Positions 16,558 through 27,336 of a stretch of DNA of 64,000 bases are shown here, piece by piece. Origin of the DNA: Solicola gregarius (lineage in GTDB: Bacteria; Actinomycetota; Actinomycetes; Propionibacteriales; Nocardioidaceae); the NCBI RefSeq assembly GCF_025790165.1, contig NZ_CP094970.1:4030001-4094000 (forward strand). The letters run 5' to 3'. The notes under the pieces are model-generated. The model was not told the origin of the DNA, did not search any database, and was given only the letters and a program-made list of their open reading frames with translations. The translations under genes and the position numbers were made by a program. Numbering within the stretch: position 1 is the stretch's first letter; every line of letters begins with the position of its first letter.

Positions 16558-16728
16558 TCAGTCGTCGGGGGAGATCAGGCCGCGCTGGTAGGCCTTGACG
16601 AGGCGCCGGGGAACCTGGATCTCACGGCCGCTGACGTTGATCGGGACGAGATCGGCCGGGGTGGTCTTCCACTGCGAGCGTCGCGAACGCGTATTGGATC
16701 GGGACATCTTGCGCTTGGGAACAGCCAT
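16558..16728 (-). CDS. rpmF: 50S ribosomal protein L32, cysteine-free form
   Basis: 56 residues beginning [20 protein letters not shown], the conserved start of bacterial L32, and ending in [18 protein letters not shown]. It has no cysteines, so it is the zinc-independent form; the zinc-binding form carries two CxxC pairs. AAGGAA lies upstream of the ATG. The usual upstream DUF177 partner is absent, so this may be a stand-alone paralogue. Zur often controls such C-minus paralogues, but I see no AT-rich Zur box here. It is a component of the large ribosomal subunit. Confidence 0.92.
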   Translation of the reverse strand: MAVPKRKMSRSNTRSRRSQWKTTPADLVPINVSGREIQVPRRLVKAYQRGLISPDD

Positions 16729-16911
16729 CGTGAATTCCTTCGAGGTCGACTACACGGTGCCGAGGGTTCGGGGGGGGGCGACCGTGCGAACGGTCCAGGC
16801 CAGAGCGCGGTAGACCGGTCGTCCTGGCCGCACCACTTTAGCAGGACCGACGCGCGCGTCCCAATTCGGCGCCTCGCGGCCACCACGGCCCGTCAACGGT
16901 AGCCTCCGCAC

Positions 16912-17970
16912 GTGAGCATGCGCGTCCTCGACCGTGCCCGTGGCGGCGTACGTACGCTCGCGCCGGTCTACTTCGCGTTGGTCATGGCGAGCGGGGCGAT
17001 CTCGGTCGCGTTGCACGCCGCCGACCGGCAGACGTTGTCGCGCGCCCTGTTCGTCGTCGCGTCCGTTGCGTACCTGGTGCTCCTCGCAATGACGATCTGG
17101 CGGGCCGTCGCGTTTCCGCGGCAGGTCGTGGCCGACGCACGTGACCCGCAGCGCGCGTTCGGCTTCTTCACCGTGGTCGCCGGCTCGACGGTCCTGGGCG
17201 ACCGGCTCGTCGTCGCCGGGCAGGACTGGCTCGCGTACGTCCTGCTGGTGGCCGCGGCAGCGGTCTGGCTGGTCCTCGGCTACCTGGTGCCCTGGATGAC
17301 GCTGGTGCGCCACGACGGGCCGACGGCGCTACGGCGCGCCGACGGGTCCTGGTTCATCTGGGCGGTGGCGTCGCAGTCGATCGCCGTCCTCGCGGGGACG
17401 CTGGAGCCCGGTGCCGACCACGCGCAGCACGGGCTCGCGTTCCTCGCCTTCGTCGCCTGGGCGGTCGGCTGCTTCCTGTATGTGACGGCTGTGGTCCTGG
17501 TCGGCCTGCGCCTCGTCCTGTACGAGGTCGAGCCGGCGGACTTCGGACCGGCGTACTGGGTGGCGATGGGAGCCGCCTCGATCACGGTTCTCGCGGGCGT
17601 ACGCGTGGCGGCGATGCAGACCGATGTCGTCGCCGACGTCGTCCACGACATCGCCACCGGTGCGTCGCTGATGTTCTGGGCGTTCGCGTCCTGGCTGTTC
17701 CCGGTGCTCGTCGCGGCGGGTTGGTGGCGACACGGGGTCCACCACGTGCGGCTCACGTACCAACCGGCCCTGTGGAGCATGGTGTTCCCGCTCGGAATGT
17801 ACGCGCTCGCGAGCATCTCGCTCGGTGACGCGGACGAGCTGTCGTGGATCGCGGCGGTCGGTCGCGCCGAGGTGTGGTTCGCGCTGGCCGTGTGGGTGGT
17901 GACGTTCGCCGCGATGTGCGTGCACCTGTATCGAGGTGTTCGTACCCGGCCCGCCCGAACCGCCCCGTGA
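16912..17970 (+). CDS. TehA/Mae1 (SLAC1-like) family transporter
   Basis: 352 residues with about ten hydrophobic helices, matching the tellurite-resistance/dicarboxylate transporter family. The start (LAPVYFALVMASGAIS) is the typical first helix, and paired helices follow. Family members include malate permeases and SLAC1-type anion channels. Substrates here could be an organic acid, sulfite or another anion. GTG 16912 or ATG 16918 could be the start; neither has a clear ribosome site. The TGA stop at 17968-17970 falls inside the family 2 palindrome. Confidence 0.78.
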   Translation: MSMRVLDRARGGVRTLAPVYFALVMASGAISVALHAADRQTLSRALFVVASVAYLVLLAMTIWRAVAFPRQVVADARDPQRAFGFFTVVAGSTVLGDRLVVAGQDWLAYVLLVAAAAVWLVLGYLVPWMTLVRHDGPTALRRADGSWFIWAVASQSIAVLAGTLEPGADHAQHGLAFLAFVAWAVGCFLYVTAVVLVGLRLVLYEVEPADFGPAYWVAMGAASITVLAGVRVAAMQTDVVADVVHDIATGASLMFWAFASWLFPVLVAAGWWRHGVHHVRLTYQPALWSMVFPLGMYALASISLGDADELSWIAAVGRAEVWFALAVWVVTFAAMCVHLYRGVRTRPARTAP

Positions 17971-18029
17971 GCGGGACGTTTGGGCGGCGACACGCTGGTG
18001 TGTCGCACTCGAACGTCAGGCTCACGGGG
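17963..18029. repeat. Family 2 palindromic element, copy A
   Basis: A 67-bp imperfect palindrome running from CCCCGTGAGC to GCTCACGGGG, with an inner CGACAC/GTGTCG stem and a short loop. It lies between convergent genes. The left arm contains the TGA stop of the transporter, and the right end is 15 bp from the stop of the dikinase gene. Related copies lie at 36931-36994 and 44103-44169. Confidence 0.85.
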
Positions 18030-18044
18030 GCTGAGGGCGAGGGT

Positions 18045-20726
<2,682 letters not shown>

Positions 20727-20800
20727 CGATGCTCCTCAGGTATCGGGGATTCTCGGAGCATAGGACACCCGCGACCTGTCGGTCGCCCGATCTCACCCCG

Positions 20801-20860
20801 CTGGGCCGCACGTACCGGCCCTGCCGAACCGATCCGGCGCGGCCGAAACGCGCGGCCCAG
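20801..20860. repeat. Family 3 palindromic element, copy A
   Basis: A 60-bp palindrome bounded by CTGGGCCGCACG and CGCGCGGCCCAG, with the core CTGCCGAACCGATCCGGC. It is about 90 percent identical to the copy at 21913-21974. Unlike the other elements it sits between divergent genes (ppdK and the quinone oxidoreductase), upstream of the latter's promoter. Confidence 0.85.
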
Positions 20861-20878
20861 AGGTCGAGGGCTAGCGAC

Positions 20879-20909
20879 TTGATCTCAACGTAACTAGAGG
20901 TTCTACGTT
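20879..20909 (+). promoter_or_regulatory. Possible MerR/SoxR-type promoter of the quinone oxidoreductase
   Basis: TTGATC (20879-20884) and TACGTT (20904-20909) are 19 bp apart. That over-long spacing is typical of promoters activated by MerR-family proteins. The spacer contains a partial dyad, ATCTC and GAGGT. SoxR or a related redox regulator would fit an oxidoreductase target. No regulator gene of this type is in the window. Confidence 0.4.
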
Positions 20910-20941
20910 CGGGGCAGACCACGCGACCAAGAGGAGGCAGC

Positions 20942-22010
20942 ATGCAAGCGATCAGGGTGCACGAGTTCGGCGGACCAGAGGCGCTGGTAGCGGAGGAGGT
21001 GTCGGATCCCGTGGCCGGCCCGGGACAGGTCGTCGTACGCCTTGCCGCGGCCGACGTCATCTACCTGGACACCCTGCTGCGCAGCGGCTGGGGCGGGGAG
21101 TACTTCCCGCTCGAGCCCCCGTACGTACCGGGTGGCGGCGGCGCCGGCGAGGTGACGTCGGTCGGGCCAGGGGTGGACCCGGTGTGGATCGGGCGCCAGG
21201 TTGCCCTGCGTGCGTCGGGCGCGTACGCGGAGCAGGCGTTGGCCGACATCGAGAACATAGTCGAGGTACCCGACGGAGTCAGCTCGCAGCAGGCGGCCGC
21301 GACGGTCCACGACGGCGTCACCGCGCTGGGTCTCGTACGCGAGGGGCGGATCGCAGCCGGCGAGTGGGTGCTTGTCGCGGCCGCCGCGGGAGGGGCGGGC
21401 TCGTTGCTGGTGCAACTGGCGCGTGACGCCGGTGCGCGCGTCGTCGCGGCCGCCAGAGGGGGAGCGAAAGCTCGCTCTCGCGCGCGAGCTCGGCGCAGAG
21501 GTCGCGATCGACTACTCCGCGCCGGGATGGGAGGGGCAGGTGCGCGTGGCCACAGGCGGGGCCGGTGCCGTGCTTGCCTTCGACGGCGCCGGTGGCTACC
21601 TCGGCAAGGCGGTCTTCGATGCAGTGGCCGACGGGGGCAGGTTCCTCACGTACGGGACATCGAGCGGCGGCTTCGCCGACATCGATCCGCAGGCGGCAGC
21701 GCGCCGGGGCGTACGCGTCGTCAACATGTTGGAGGCGGGATCGCCCGGCCCTGCCGAGGTACGGAAGCTGCTTTCCGAGGCGCTTGCGCTCACGGCGCAG
21801 GGTCGGATCCGCCCCGTCATCGGTGCGACGTACCCGCTCGAACGCGCCGAGGACGCCCATACGTCCCTCGCGCAGCGCGCGACCGTCGGCAAGTCGCTGC
21901 TGCTCACTGCCCGCTCAGCCGCACGAATCGGCCCTGCCGAACCGATCCGGCACGGCCGAAACGTGCGGCCCAGCGGGGGTCACTCCAGCGGCGGGATCTC
22001 CGGCGGGTGA
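20942..22010 (+). pseudogene. Zinc-independent NADPH:quinone oxidoreductase, frameshifted
   Basis: The ATG at 20942 follows a strong GAGGAGG site. The N-terminal GroES-like domain (MQAIRVHEFGGPEAL to VPGGGGAGEV) and the start of the Rossmann domain (VLVAAAAGGAGSLLVQLARDAGARVVAAARG) lie in one frame. The rest (ERKLALARELGAEVAIDYS to GKSLLLTAR) is in the next frame. Deleting one G from the five-base run at 21458-21462 joins them into a normal MDR-family enzyme of about 325 residues. The corrected frame has no stop after LLLTAR. It runs through the family 3 palindrome to 22010, adding about 30 residues and overlapping the tricorn gene end. Confidence 0.8.
21913..21974. repeat. Family 3 palindromic element, copy B
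   Basis: A 62-bp palindrome from GCTCAGCCGCACG to CGTGCGGCCCAGC with the same core as the copy at 20801. It lies in the 3' end of the oxidoreductase reading frame, 5 bp before the stop codon of the convergent tricorn gene. Its insertion probably removed the oxidoreductase's original stop. Confidence 0.85.
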
Positions 22011-25000
22011 GCGGCGGGGGATCGGCGGAGGTCGCGGAGTACGAGCTCGAGCGCGCGCTCGAGCTGGGGGTCTGCACCTGCGACGCGGTCCTGCGGTGTC
22101 ATGACCACCTCGACGTCGGGGTCGACGCCGTGGTTCTCGACGCCCCAGCCGAAGTCCTCGAACCAGAAGGAGTATCTCGGCTGGGTGACGCTCGTACCGT
22201 CGACGAGGCTGTATCGCCCGTCGATGCCGACGACACCGCCCCACGTACGCGTACCGACCACCGGGCCGAGGCCGAGCGAGCGGATCGCCGCGGTGACGAT
22301 GTCGCCGTCGGAACCCGCGTACATGTCGGTGACCGTCACCATCGGTCCGCGCCGGGCATCGGCCGGGTACGAGGTGGGCCCGATGCCTCGGGCGAGGTCC
22401 CAGCCGATGATGCGCCGAGCCAGCTTCTCGACGACCAGCTGCGAGGTGTGGCCGCCGCGGTTGCCGCGTACGTCGACGATGAGGCCGTCGAGCGCGAACT
22501 CGGTGCGTAGGTCTCGATGCAGCTCCGCCCAGCCCTCGGAGACCATGTCGGGCACGTGGAGGTAGCCGATCCGCCCGTCGCTGTTGTCGTGCACCCAGCT
22601 GCGGCGCCCGGCGACCCAGTCCTGGTAGCGCAGCGGGAACTCGTCGGCGAGGGGTACGACGACGACCTCGCGCCGGTCGCCTCCGTCGCGGGGTGCGATG
22701 GTGAGCTCGACCGGTTTGTCGGCGGAGCCGACGAGCCGCGCGCCGGGGCCCGCGACGGCGTCGACCGGCCGGCCGTCGACCGCGACGATCGCGTCACCGG
22801 CCGCCACGGCGACCCCGGGCGCAGTCAGCGGTGAGCGCGCGCGACGCCGCGACGACTCACCGGGCACGATGCGCGCGATCCGCCAGGCGCCGTCGGTGAA
22901 CGCGAGGTCGGCGCCGAGCAGCCCCTGCCGGGCGCTCGCGTCGCCCGAGTCGCTGCGTGGGGTGACGTACGCGTGCGAGGAACCCAGCTCGCCGTGCATC
23001 TCCCAGAGCACGTCGACGAGGTCGTCGTGGGTGGCGATGCGTTGGAGGAGTCCTGCGTACTTCTCGCGGACCGCGCCCCAGTCGACGCCGCCCATGTCGG
23101 CCCGCCAGTAGTGATCGCGCATCAGGCGCCACGCCTCGTGGTACATCTGCCGCCACTCCGACCGTGGGTCGACCTCGATGCGCACCCGGTCGAGGTCGAC
23201 CTCGACCCGGTCGGTCGACGACTCGTCGTCGGCCGGGATCTTCCGGTCGGCGGGTACGACGAGCAGCTTGCCCTTGGCGCGTACGACGAGCCGACGACCG
23301 TCGCCGCTCGGCTCGGCGGCGTCGGCCGCTTCGGCCAGCACCTGGACCTTGCCGCTATCGAGCGCGAGGTGCTCGAGGCTCGCACGTGCCGGATCGTCGT
23401 CCAGACGGGCGCGGTCGTCGCCGAGCTCGCCGGCGAGCGGATGGTTGAGCCAGATCAGACCGCCGCGCACGGAGCGCAGGTTCGCGTAGTTGCCCGCGGC
23501 CACCGGAACGGCGGTGACCCGCTCGTGCAGGTGCTCGACGTCGACGGTCGTGGCAGGCGGAGTCTCGGCCTGGTCCGCGTGCTTGTCGTCGTGCTCGGTC
23601 GTCGGACGCCCACCCACCCGGGGGTCGAACGGCGACGGCGTATCGGCGGCGAGCGGAACGAGATGCGGCCGGCATCCGTTCGGGAACGACAGGTCGAACA
23701 CGAACGCGTCGTACACCGGGTCGAGGCTGCGTACGGACAGGAACGCCAGGTGCTTGCCGTCGGTGGTGAAGGCAGGCTCGAAGTCGGTGAACCGCAGCGG
23801 GGTGACGTCGATCGGGGCGGCGCGCCGGCCGAGCCGCGCCATCCGGATCTGGCGTAGCGGCTCGGGTCCCGGTGCCGACCAGGCGAGCCACTGCGAGTCG
23901 GGGGAGAACGCGAGGCCGGTCATATCGCCCTCGTCGGTGCGGTCGATCTCGGTGACGGCGGCGGCGCGGGCCACCTGTCCCTCCGGGACGTTGGCCGTCA
24001 GGAGTCGACCGTCGTGCGAAGCGATCGCGAGCCTGCGCCCGTCGGGTGCGGCGGTCATGGCCAGCACCCTGCCGACGCGGCCGGCCGCCACGAGCACGCG
24101 GGGTTCGTCTCCGCCCGTGCCACCGATGACGATCGCGTCGTCGCCGTCGGCATCGGTGACCCAGGCGACGCGGTCGGAGTCGCCGAGCACCACCGGAAGT
24201 CGCCGGCGTACGCCCGGGGAGTCGGCCAGCGCGCGTACGGGGCCGTCGCGATGAGTGAGCCAGCTGACCGTTCCGCGCGACTCGATCACCGACGCACGCG
24301 CCGTGTGGTCGGGGCGTACGTCGCCGAGGTTCGCGCCCGCCTTCACGGACCGAGGTGCAAGCGCGGAGCGCGCGCCGACGAGGCGTACGTCGACCTGCTG
24401 CGGCTCGGAGCCGGTTTCGAGCGAGTCGAGTAGATAGAGCTCGCCGCCGGCGACGTACACGACCTGCCGGCCATCGGTCGTCGCGTGACGCACGTAGAAG
24501 TCGTGGTCGGTGTGACGGTGCAACCGCCCGCTCGTCGGCGCGCGCTTGCCGAGGGTCGCGCTGTAGAGCTGGCCGCTGCCCTCGTGGTCGGATACGAAGC
24601 CGATGCGCTCCGTGTCGCGCGGCGTCGTCGTCCACAGCGGACTCGCCAGTCCGGACGGCAGGTCCGCGAAGAGCCGGCTGAACGTGCCCGAGTCGTCGCG
24701 GTCGAGCCACAGCTGCGGTGCGGTGCCGCCCCGATAGCGCTTCCACCACGCGGCTTCGAGCGTTCCGGTCGTGGCGAGCAGAACACCGCCGTCGGGCCCG
24801 AAGGTGAGGTCGTGCGCCCAGCCGTACGGGAGGCGGCGCGACGGGCCGCCGTCGACGGGGACGGCGTGCGCGAACATCCGGTCGCGGGTCGCCTCGCCGC
24901 GGGTGCTGACGACGAGCACCTCGTCGTCGGAGAGCCAGCCGCGTACCCAGGTGCCGGCCTGGCCCCAGTACGTGAGGCGGGTCGTCGGACCGCCGTCGAC

Positions 25001-25216
25001 CGGGGCGACGCACACCTCCTTGACTCCGCCGTGGACTGCCGTCCACGCGATGCGCGTGCCGTCGGGCGAGATCCGTGGCGACTGGACCGGGGCGTGGTCG
25101 GCGCTGACCCTGTACGCGCGCCCGCCCGTACGCTCGGTGAGCCAGATGTCGTTGTCGGCCACGAAGGCGATCTGTTCGCCGCGGATGTGCGGAAAACGTA
25201 CGTATGCGTCGGTCAC
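21980..25216 (-). CDS. Tricorn protease homologue (S41 family)
   Basis: 1078 residues from the GTG at 25216, which gives the family-typical start TDAYVRFPHIRGEQIAFVADNDIW. The order is: a beta-propeller with repeated SPDG-type blades over the first 650 residues, a mixed region with the catalytic histidine motif GSSHAYVTP, a PDZ domain (GVAVAAGDAIVAVDGRPV), and the C-terminal catalytic core with nucleophile serine in YAGSDGDIVT. This is the complete tricorn layout. The enzyme cleaves oligopeptides downstream of the proteasome or other proteases. It is probably cytoplasmic, since no signal peptide is seen. Confidence 0.93.
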   Translation of the reverse strand: MTDAYVRFPHIRGEQIAFVADNDIWLTERTGGRAYRVSADHAPVQSPRISPDGTRIAWTAVHGGVKEVCVAPVDGGPTTRLTYWGQAGTWVRGWLSDDEVLVVSTRGEATRDRMFAHAVPVDGGPSRRLPYGWAHDLTFGPDGGVLLATTGTLEAAWWKRYRGGTAPQLWLDRDDSGTFSRLFADLPSGLASPLWTTTPRDTERIGFVSDHEGSGQLYSATLGKRAPTSGRLHRHTDHDFYVRHATTDGRQVVYVAGGELYLLDSLETGSEPQQVDVRLVGARSALAPRSVKAGANLGDVRPDHTARASVIESRGTVSWLTHRDGPVRALADSPGVRRRLPVVLGDSDRVAWVTDADGDDAIVIGGTGGDEPRVLVAAGRVGRVLAMTAAPDGRRLAIASHDGRLLTANVPEGQVARAAAVTEIDRTDEGDMTGLAFSPDSQWLAWSAPGPEPLRQIRMARLGRRAAPIDVTPLRFTDFEPAFTTDGKHLAFLSVRSLDPVYDAFVFDLSFPNGCRPHLVPLAADTPSPFDPRVGGRPTTEHDDKHADQAETPPATTVDVEHLHERVTAVPVAAGNYANLRSVRGGLIWLNHPLAGELGDDRARLDDDPARASLEHLALDSGKVQVLAEAADAAEPSGDGRRLVVRAKGKLLVVPADRKIPADDESSTDRVEVDLDRVRIEVDPRSEWRQMYHEAWRLMRDHYWRADMGGVDWGAVREKYAGLLQRIATHDDLVDVLWEMHGELGSSHAYVTPRSDSGDASARQGLLGADLAFTDGAWRIARIVPGESSRRRARSPLTAPGVAVAAGDAIVAVDGRPVDAVAGPGARLVGSADKPVELTIAPRDGGDRREVVVVPLADEFPLRYQDWVAGRRSWVHDNSDGRIGYLHVPDMVSEGWAELHRDLRTEFALDGLIVDVRGNRGGHTSQLVVEKLARRIIGWDLARGIGPTSYPADARRGPMVTVTDMYAGSDGDIVTAAIRSLGLGPVVGTRTWGGVVGIDGRYSLVDGTSVTQPRYSFWFEDFGWGVENHGVDPDVEVVMTPQDRVAGADPQLERALELVLRDLRRSPAAHPPEIPPLE

Positions 25217-25283
25217 GCCGCCCAACGTAGTCGCCGGCCGCAACCAGCGGAACCGAATTCCCTGACCGCGTCGGGACTTCCGC

Positions 25284-26222
25284 TCACGTCGTCCGCCGGC
25301 GGGCGTCCTTCGCCTCGCGCGTCACGGCCCACACGTCTGCGAGGGGTCCGAGGTGCGCGAGCTTCTCGGGATTGACGACCGAGCGGATCATCTGGATCTG
25401 CCCGTCGAGCACGTCGAGCGCCATCGTGCCCACCACCTTGCCGTCGCGATCGCGCAGGATCGCGCCCGGCTGGCCGTTCATCTCACGGGGCTCGATGCTC
25501 GCGTCGATCTGGGCGAGCACCGGGAAGTTCGCGGCGAGAACCCGGGCGACGTTATCGGCCCCGATCACGCCCCTGGCGAGCGCGGGAGCCTTGCCGCCGC
25601 CGTCACCGACCATCTGCACGTCCGCGGCGAGCAGGTCTCGCAGGCCTTCGACGTCGCCATCGCGGACCGCGTCGAAGAACCGTGCCGCCAGCTCGTCACG
25701 CTCGCGGCGGTCGGTCTCGAACCGGGGACGCCCGTCGTCCATATGGCGCCGCGCGCGTACCGCGAGCTGGCGGGCGGCGGCCTCGGACCTCCCGACGGCA
25801 GAGGCGATCTCGGTGAAGCCGAGCCCGAACACGTCACGCAGCACGAAGACCGCCCGCTCGAGCGGGCTGAGTCGCTCGAGCAGCAACAGGGCGGCCATCG
25901 ACACCGAGTCGGCGAGCTCGGCCGAGCGCTCCGGGTCTTCGTACGGATCGCTCCGCAACGGGTCCGTCGGCAGTGGCTCGGGGAGCCACTGCCCCACGTA
26001 CGTCTCCCGCCGGACGCGCGCCGATCGCAGCACGTCGATCGAGATCCTGGTGACGACCGCCGCGAGGTACGCCTTTGCCGACCGGGGGTGGGCAGGGGCG
26101 GACTGGTAGCGAATCCAGGACTCTTGCACCGCGTCCTCTGCTTCGGCCACGCTGCCGAGGATCCGGTACGCGATGCCGAACAGGAGCGGCCGCAGCTCCT
26201 CGAAGTCCTCGTCGCGGGTCAC
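25284..26222 (-). CDS. ECF41-family RNA polymerase sigma factor
   Basis: 312 residues from a GTG whose first bases overlap the epimerase stop (GTGA); AAGGAG lies upstream. Sigma region 2 (LLFGIAYRILGSVAEAEDAVQ) and region 4 (LERAVFVLRDVFGLGFTEIA) are followed by a SnoaL-like C-terminal domain. The ECF41 hallmarks are present: WLPEPL at residues 79-84 between the sigma domains, DGGGK in the extension and NPEKL near the end. In this family the fused tail replaces an anti-sigma factor and controls activity. The partner gene is usually a carboxymuconolactone decarboxylase, oxidoreductase or epimerase, as here. Confidence 0.92.
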   Translation of the reverse strand: MTRDEDFEELRPLLFGIAYRILGSVAEAEDAVQESWIRYQSAPAHPRSAKAYLAAVVTRISIDVLRSARVRRETYVGQWLPEPLPTDPLRSDPYEDPERSAELADSVSMAALLLLERLSPLERAVFVLRDVFGLGFTEIASAVGRSEAAARQLAVRARRHMDDGRPRFETDRRERDELAARFFDAVRDGDVEGLRDLLAADVQMVGDGGGKAPALARGVIGADNVARVLAANFPVLAQIDASIEPREMNGQPGAILRDRDGKVVGTMALDVLDGQIQMIRSVVNPEKLAHLGPLADVWAVTREAKDARRRTT

Positions 26223-27133
26223 CCGAGCTCCTTTGCAAAGCCGGCGCGCCACGAGCCGTACTCGAGCTCCCAGCCGAGCTCTCGCTTGGCCTTCGCGTTG
26301 GAGAAGCCGCGCCCCTCGGTCATCGTGCTCACCATCATCTCGCCCACCAGCAGCCGCGCCAGCCACGCCGGGACCCGCCGCGGCGGCTTGGCGCCGGCGC
26401 GCTCCGCAAGGTAGGGAAGCCACTCGCTGACCGGTGCAGGCTCGTCGTCGACGATGTTGAACACGCCGTGTGCCTTCTGCTCCATCGCCAGTACGGTAGC
26501 GCTCACCGCGTCGTCGACGTGCACCCATGAGAAGTAGCCGGTGCCGCCACCGATGATCGGCACGAGTCGTTTGCGTATGAACCGGACCTGGTCGTCGTGG
26601 GCGCCCGCACCGTAGAACCCTCCGTAGCGCAGGACGGCGCCGCCGGAGCGAACGACCACGTCCTCGAGGTGGTTGATCGCTCGCGTCCCTTCGATCACCG
26701 CCAGCGGATCCTCCTCGGTCGTTACCCATCCGCCCTCGCGGCCGCCGTTCATACTCGCGTGGCCCTGTGCGACGACGTGGGAGACGCCGGTCGCCTCGGC
26801 GGCGGCCAACAGGTGGTCGATGCCCTCGCTGCGCAGCCGGTTGGTGGCGGCGAAGAAGCGATCGGCCTTGCGCGGGTTGAGCGTGCCCGCGTGCGCGGCG
26901 GAGAGGCCGGTCATCTGGTTCACGATCGTGTCCGGACGGGCCGCTGCCACCGACTCGCCGACGGCGCCCGCGTCCAGTCCGTCCATCACGACGCCCTCGG
27001 CACCCAGCTTCTCCAGCAGCGCCAGCTTGTCTGCGCTCGTCGTCGTCGCCGTCACCTCGTGGCCCCGTGCCACCAGCTGTGGCACGAGGCGCCGTCCGAG
27101 TACGCCGGACCCGCCCGCTACGAACACTCTCAT
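26219..27133 (-). CDS. NAD-dependent epimerase/dehydratase, ECF41 partner
   Basis: 304 residues. The N-terminal Rossmann fold starts MRVFVAGGSGVLGRRLVPQL with the GxxGxxG pattern of extended short-chain dehydrogenases. It belongs to the atypical NAD(P)-binding epimerase group linked to ECF41 sigma genes. Translation is coupled to the sigma factor by a 4-bp overlap. A promoter matching the ECF41 target motif lies 44 bp upstream of its start codon, so the pair is likely autoregulated. The substrate is unknown. Confidence 0.85.
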   Translation of the reverse strand: MRVFVAGGSGVLGRRLVPQLVARGHEVTATTTSADKLALLEKLGAEGVVMDGLDAGAVGESVAAARPDTIVNQMTGLSAAHAGTLNPRKADRFFAATNRLRSEGIDHLLAAAEATGVSHVVAQGHASMNGGREGGWVTTEEDPLAVIEGTRAINHLEDVVVRSGGAVLRYGGFYGAGAHDDQVRFIRKRLVPIIGGGTGYFSWVHVDDAVSATVLAMEQKAHGVFNIVDDEPAPVSEWLPYLAERAGAKPPRRVPAWLARLLVGEMMVSTMTEGRGFSNAKAKRELGWELEYGSWRAGFAKELG

Positions 27134-27176
27134 GATTGATCACCATCTCTGTCGGAACCGTTCTCTCTGACCCCGA

Positions 27177-27204
27177 GACGAGACAGCCCGGACGGCCAGT
27201 GACA
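27177..27204 (-). promoter_or_regulatory. ECF41-type promoter upstream of the epimerase-sigma pair
   Basis: Minus strand TGTCACT (27198-27204), a 17-bp spacer and CGTC (27177-27180). The published ECF41 target motif, as I recall it, is TGTCACA followed about 16 bp later by CGTC. The predicted start point near 27168 leaves a leader of about 35 bases. This fits positive autoregulation by the encoded sigma factor. Confidence 0.65.
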
Positions 27205-27336
27205 TGCGGTGACCAGGGTCACTCGCCCGGGCGTCGCCGCGCCTCCTCGAATCGCGCCGCCGGATCGCCGATGCTGGGCCTGTCGGTGAGCGCACTGTCA
27301 GACGTCGTCACTAGAGTCCGCGCGGGAGGTCGAGCC

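Noticed and set aside
16770-16790. Eight-G run upstream of rpmF as a phase-variable promoter tract
   Set aside because: There is no promoter element at a distance where tract length would matter and no evidence of variation.
25284-27146. Single 620-residue protein covering the sigma factor and epimerase region
   Set aside because: The first half is out of frame with the epimerase and lacks domains; the sigma factor has its own GTG with ribosome site.
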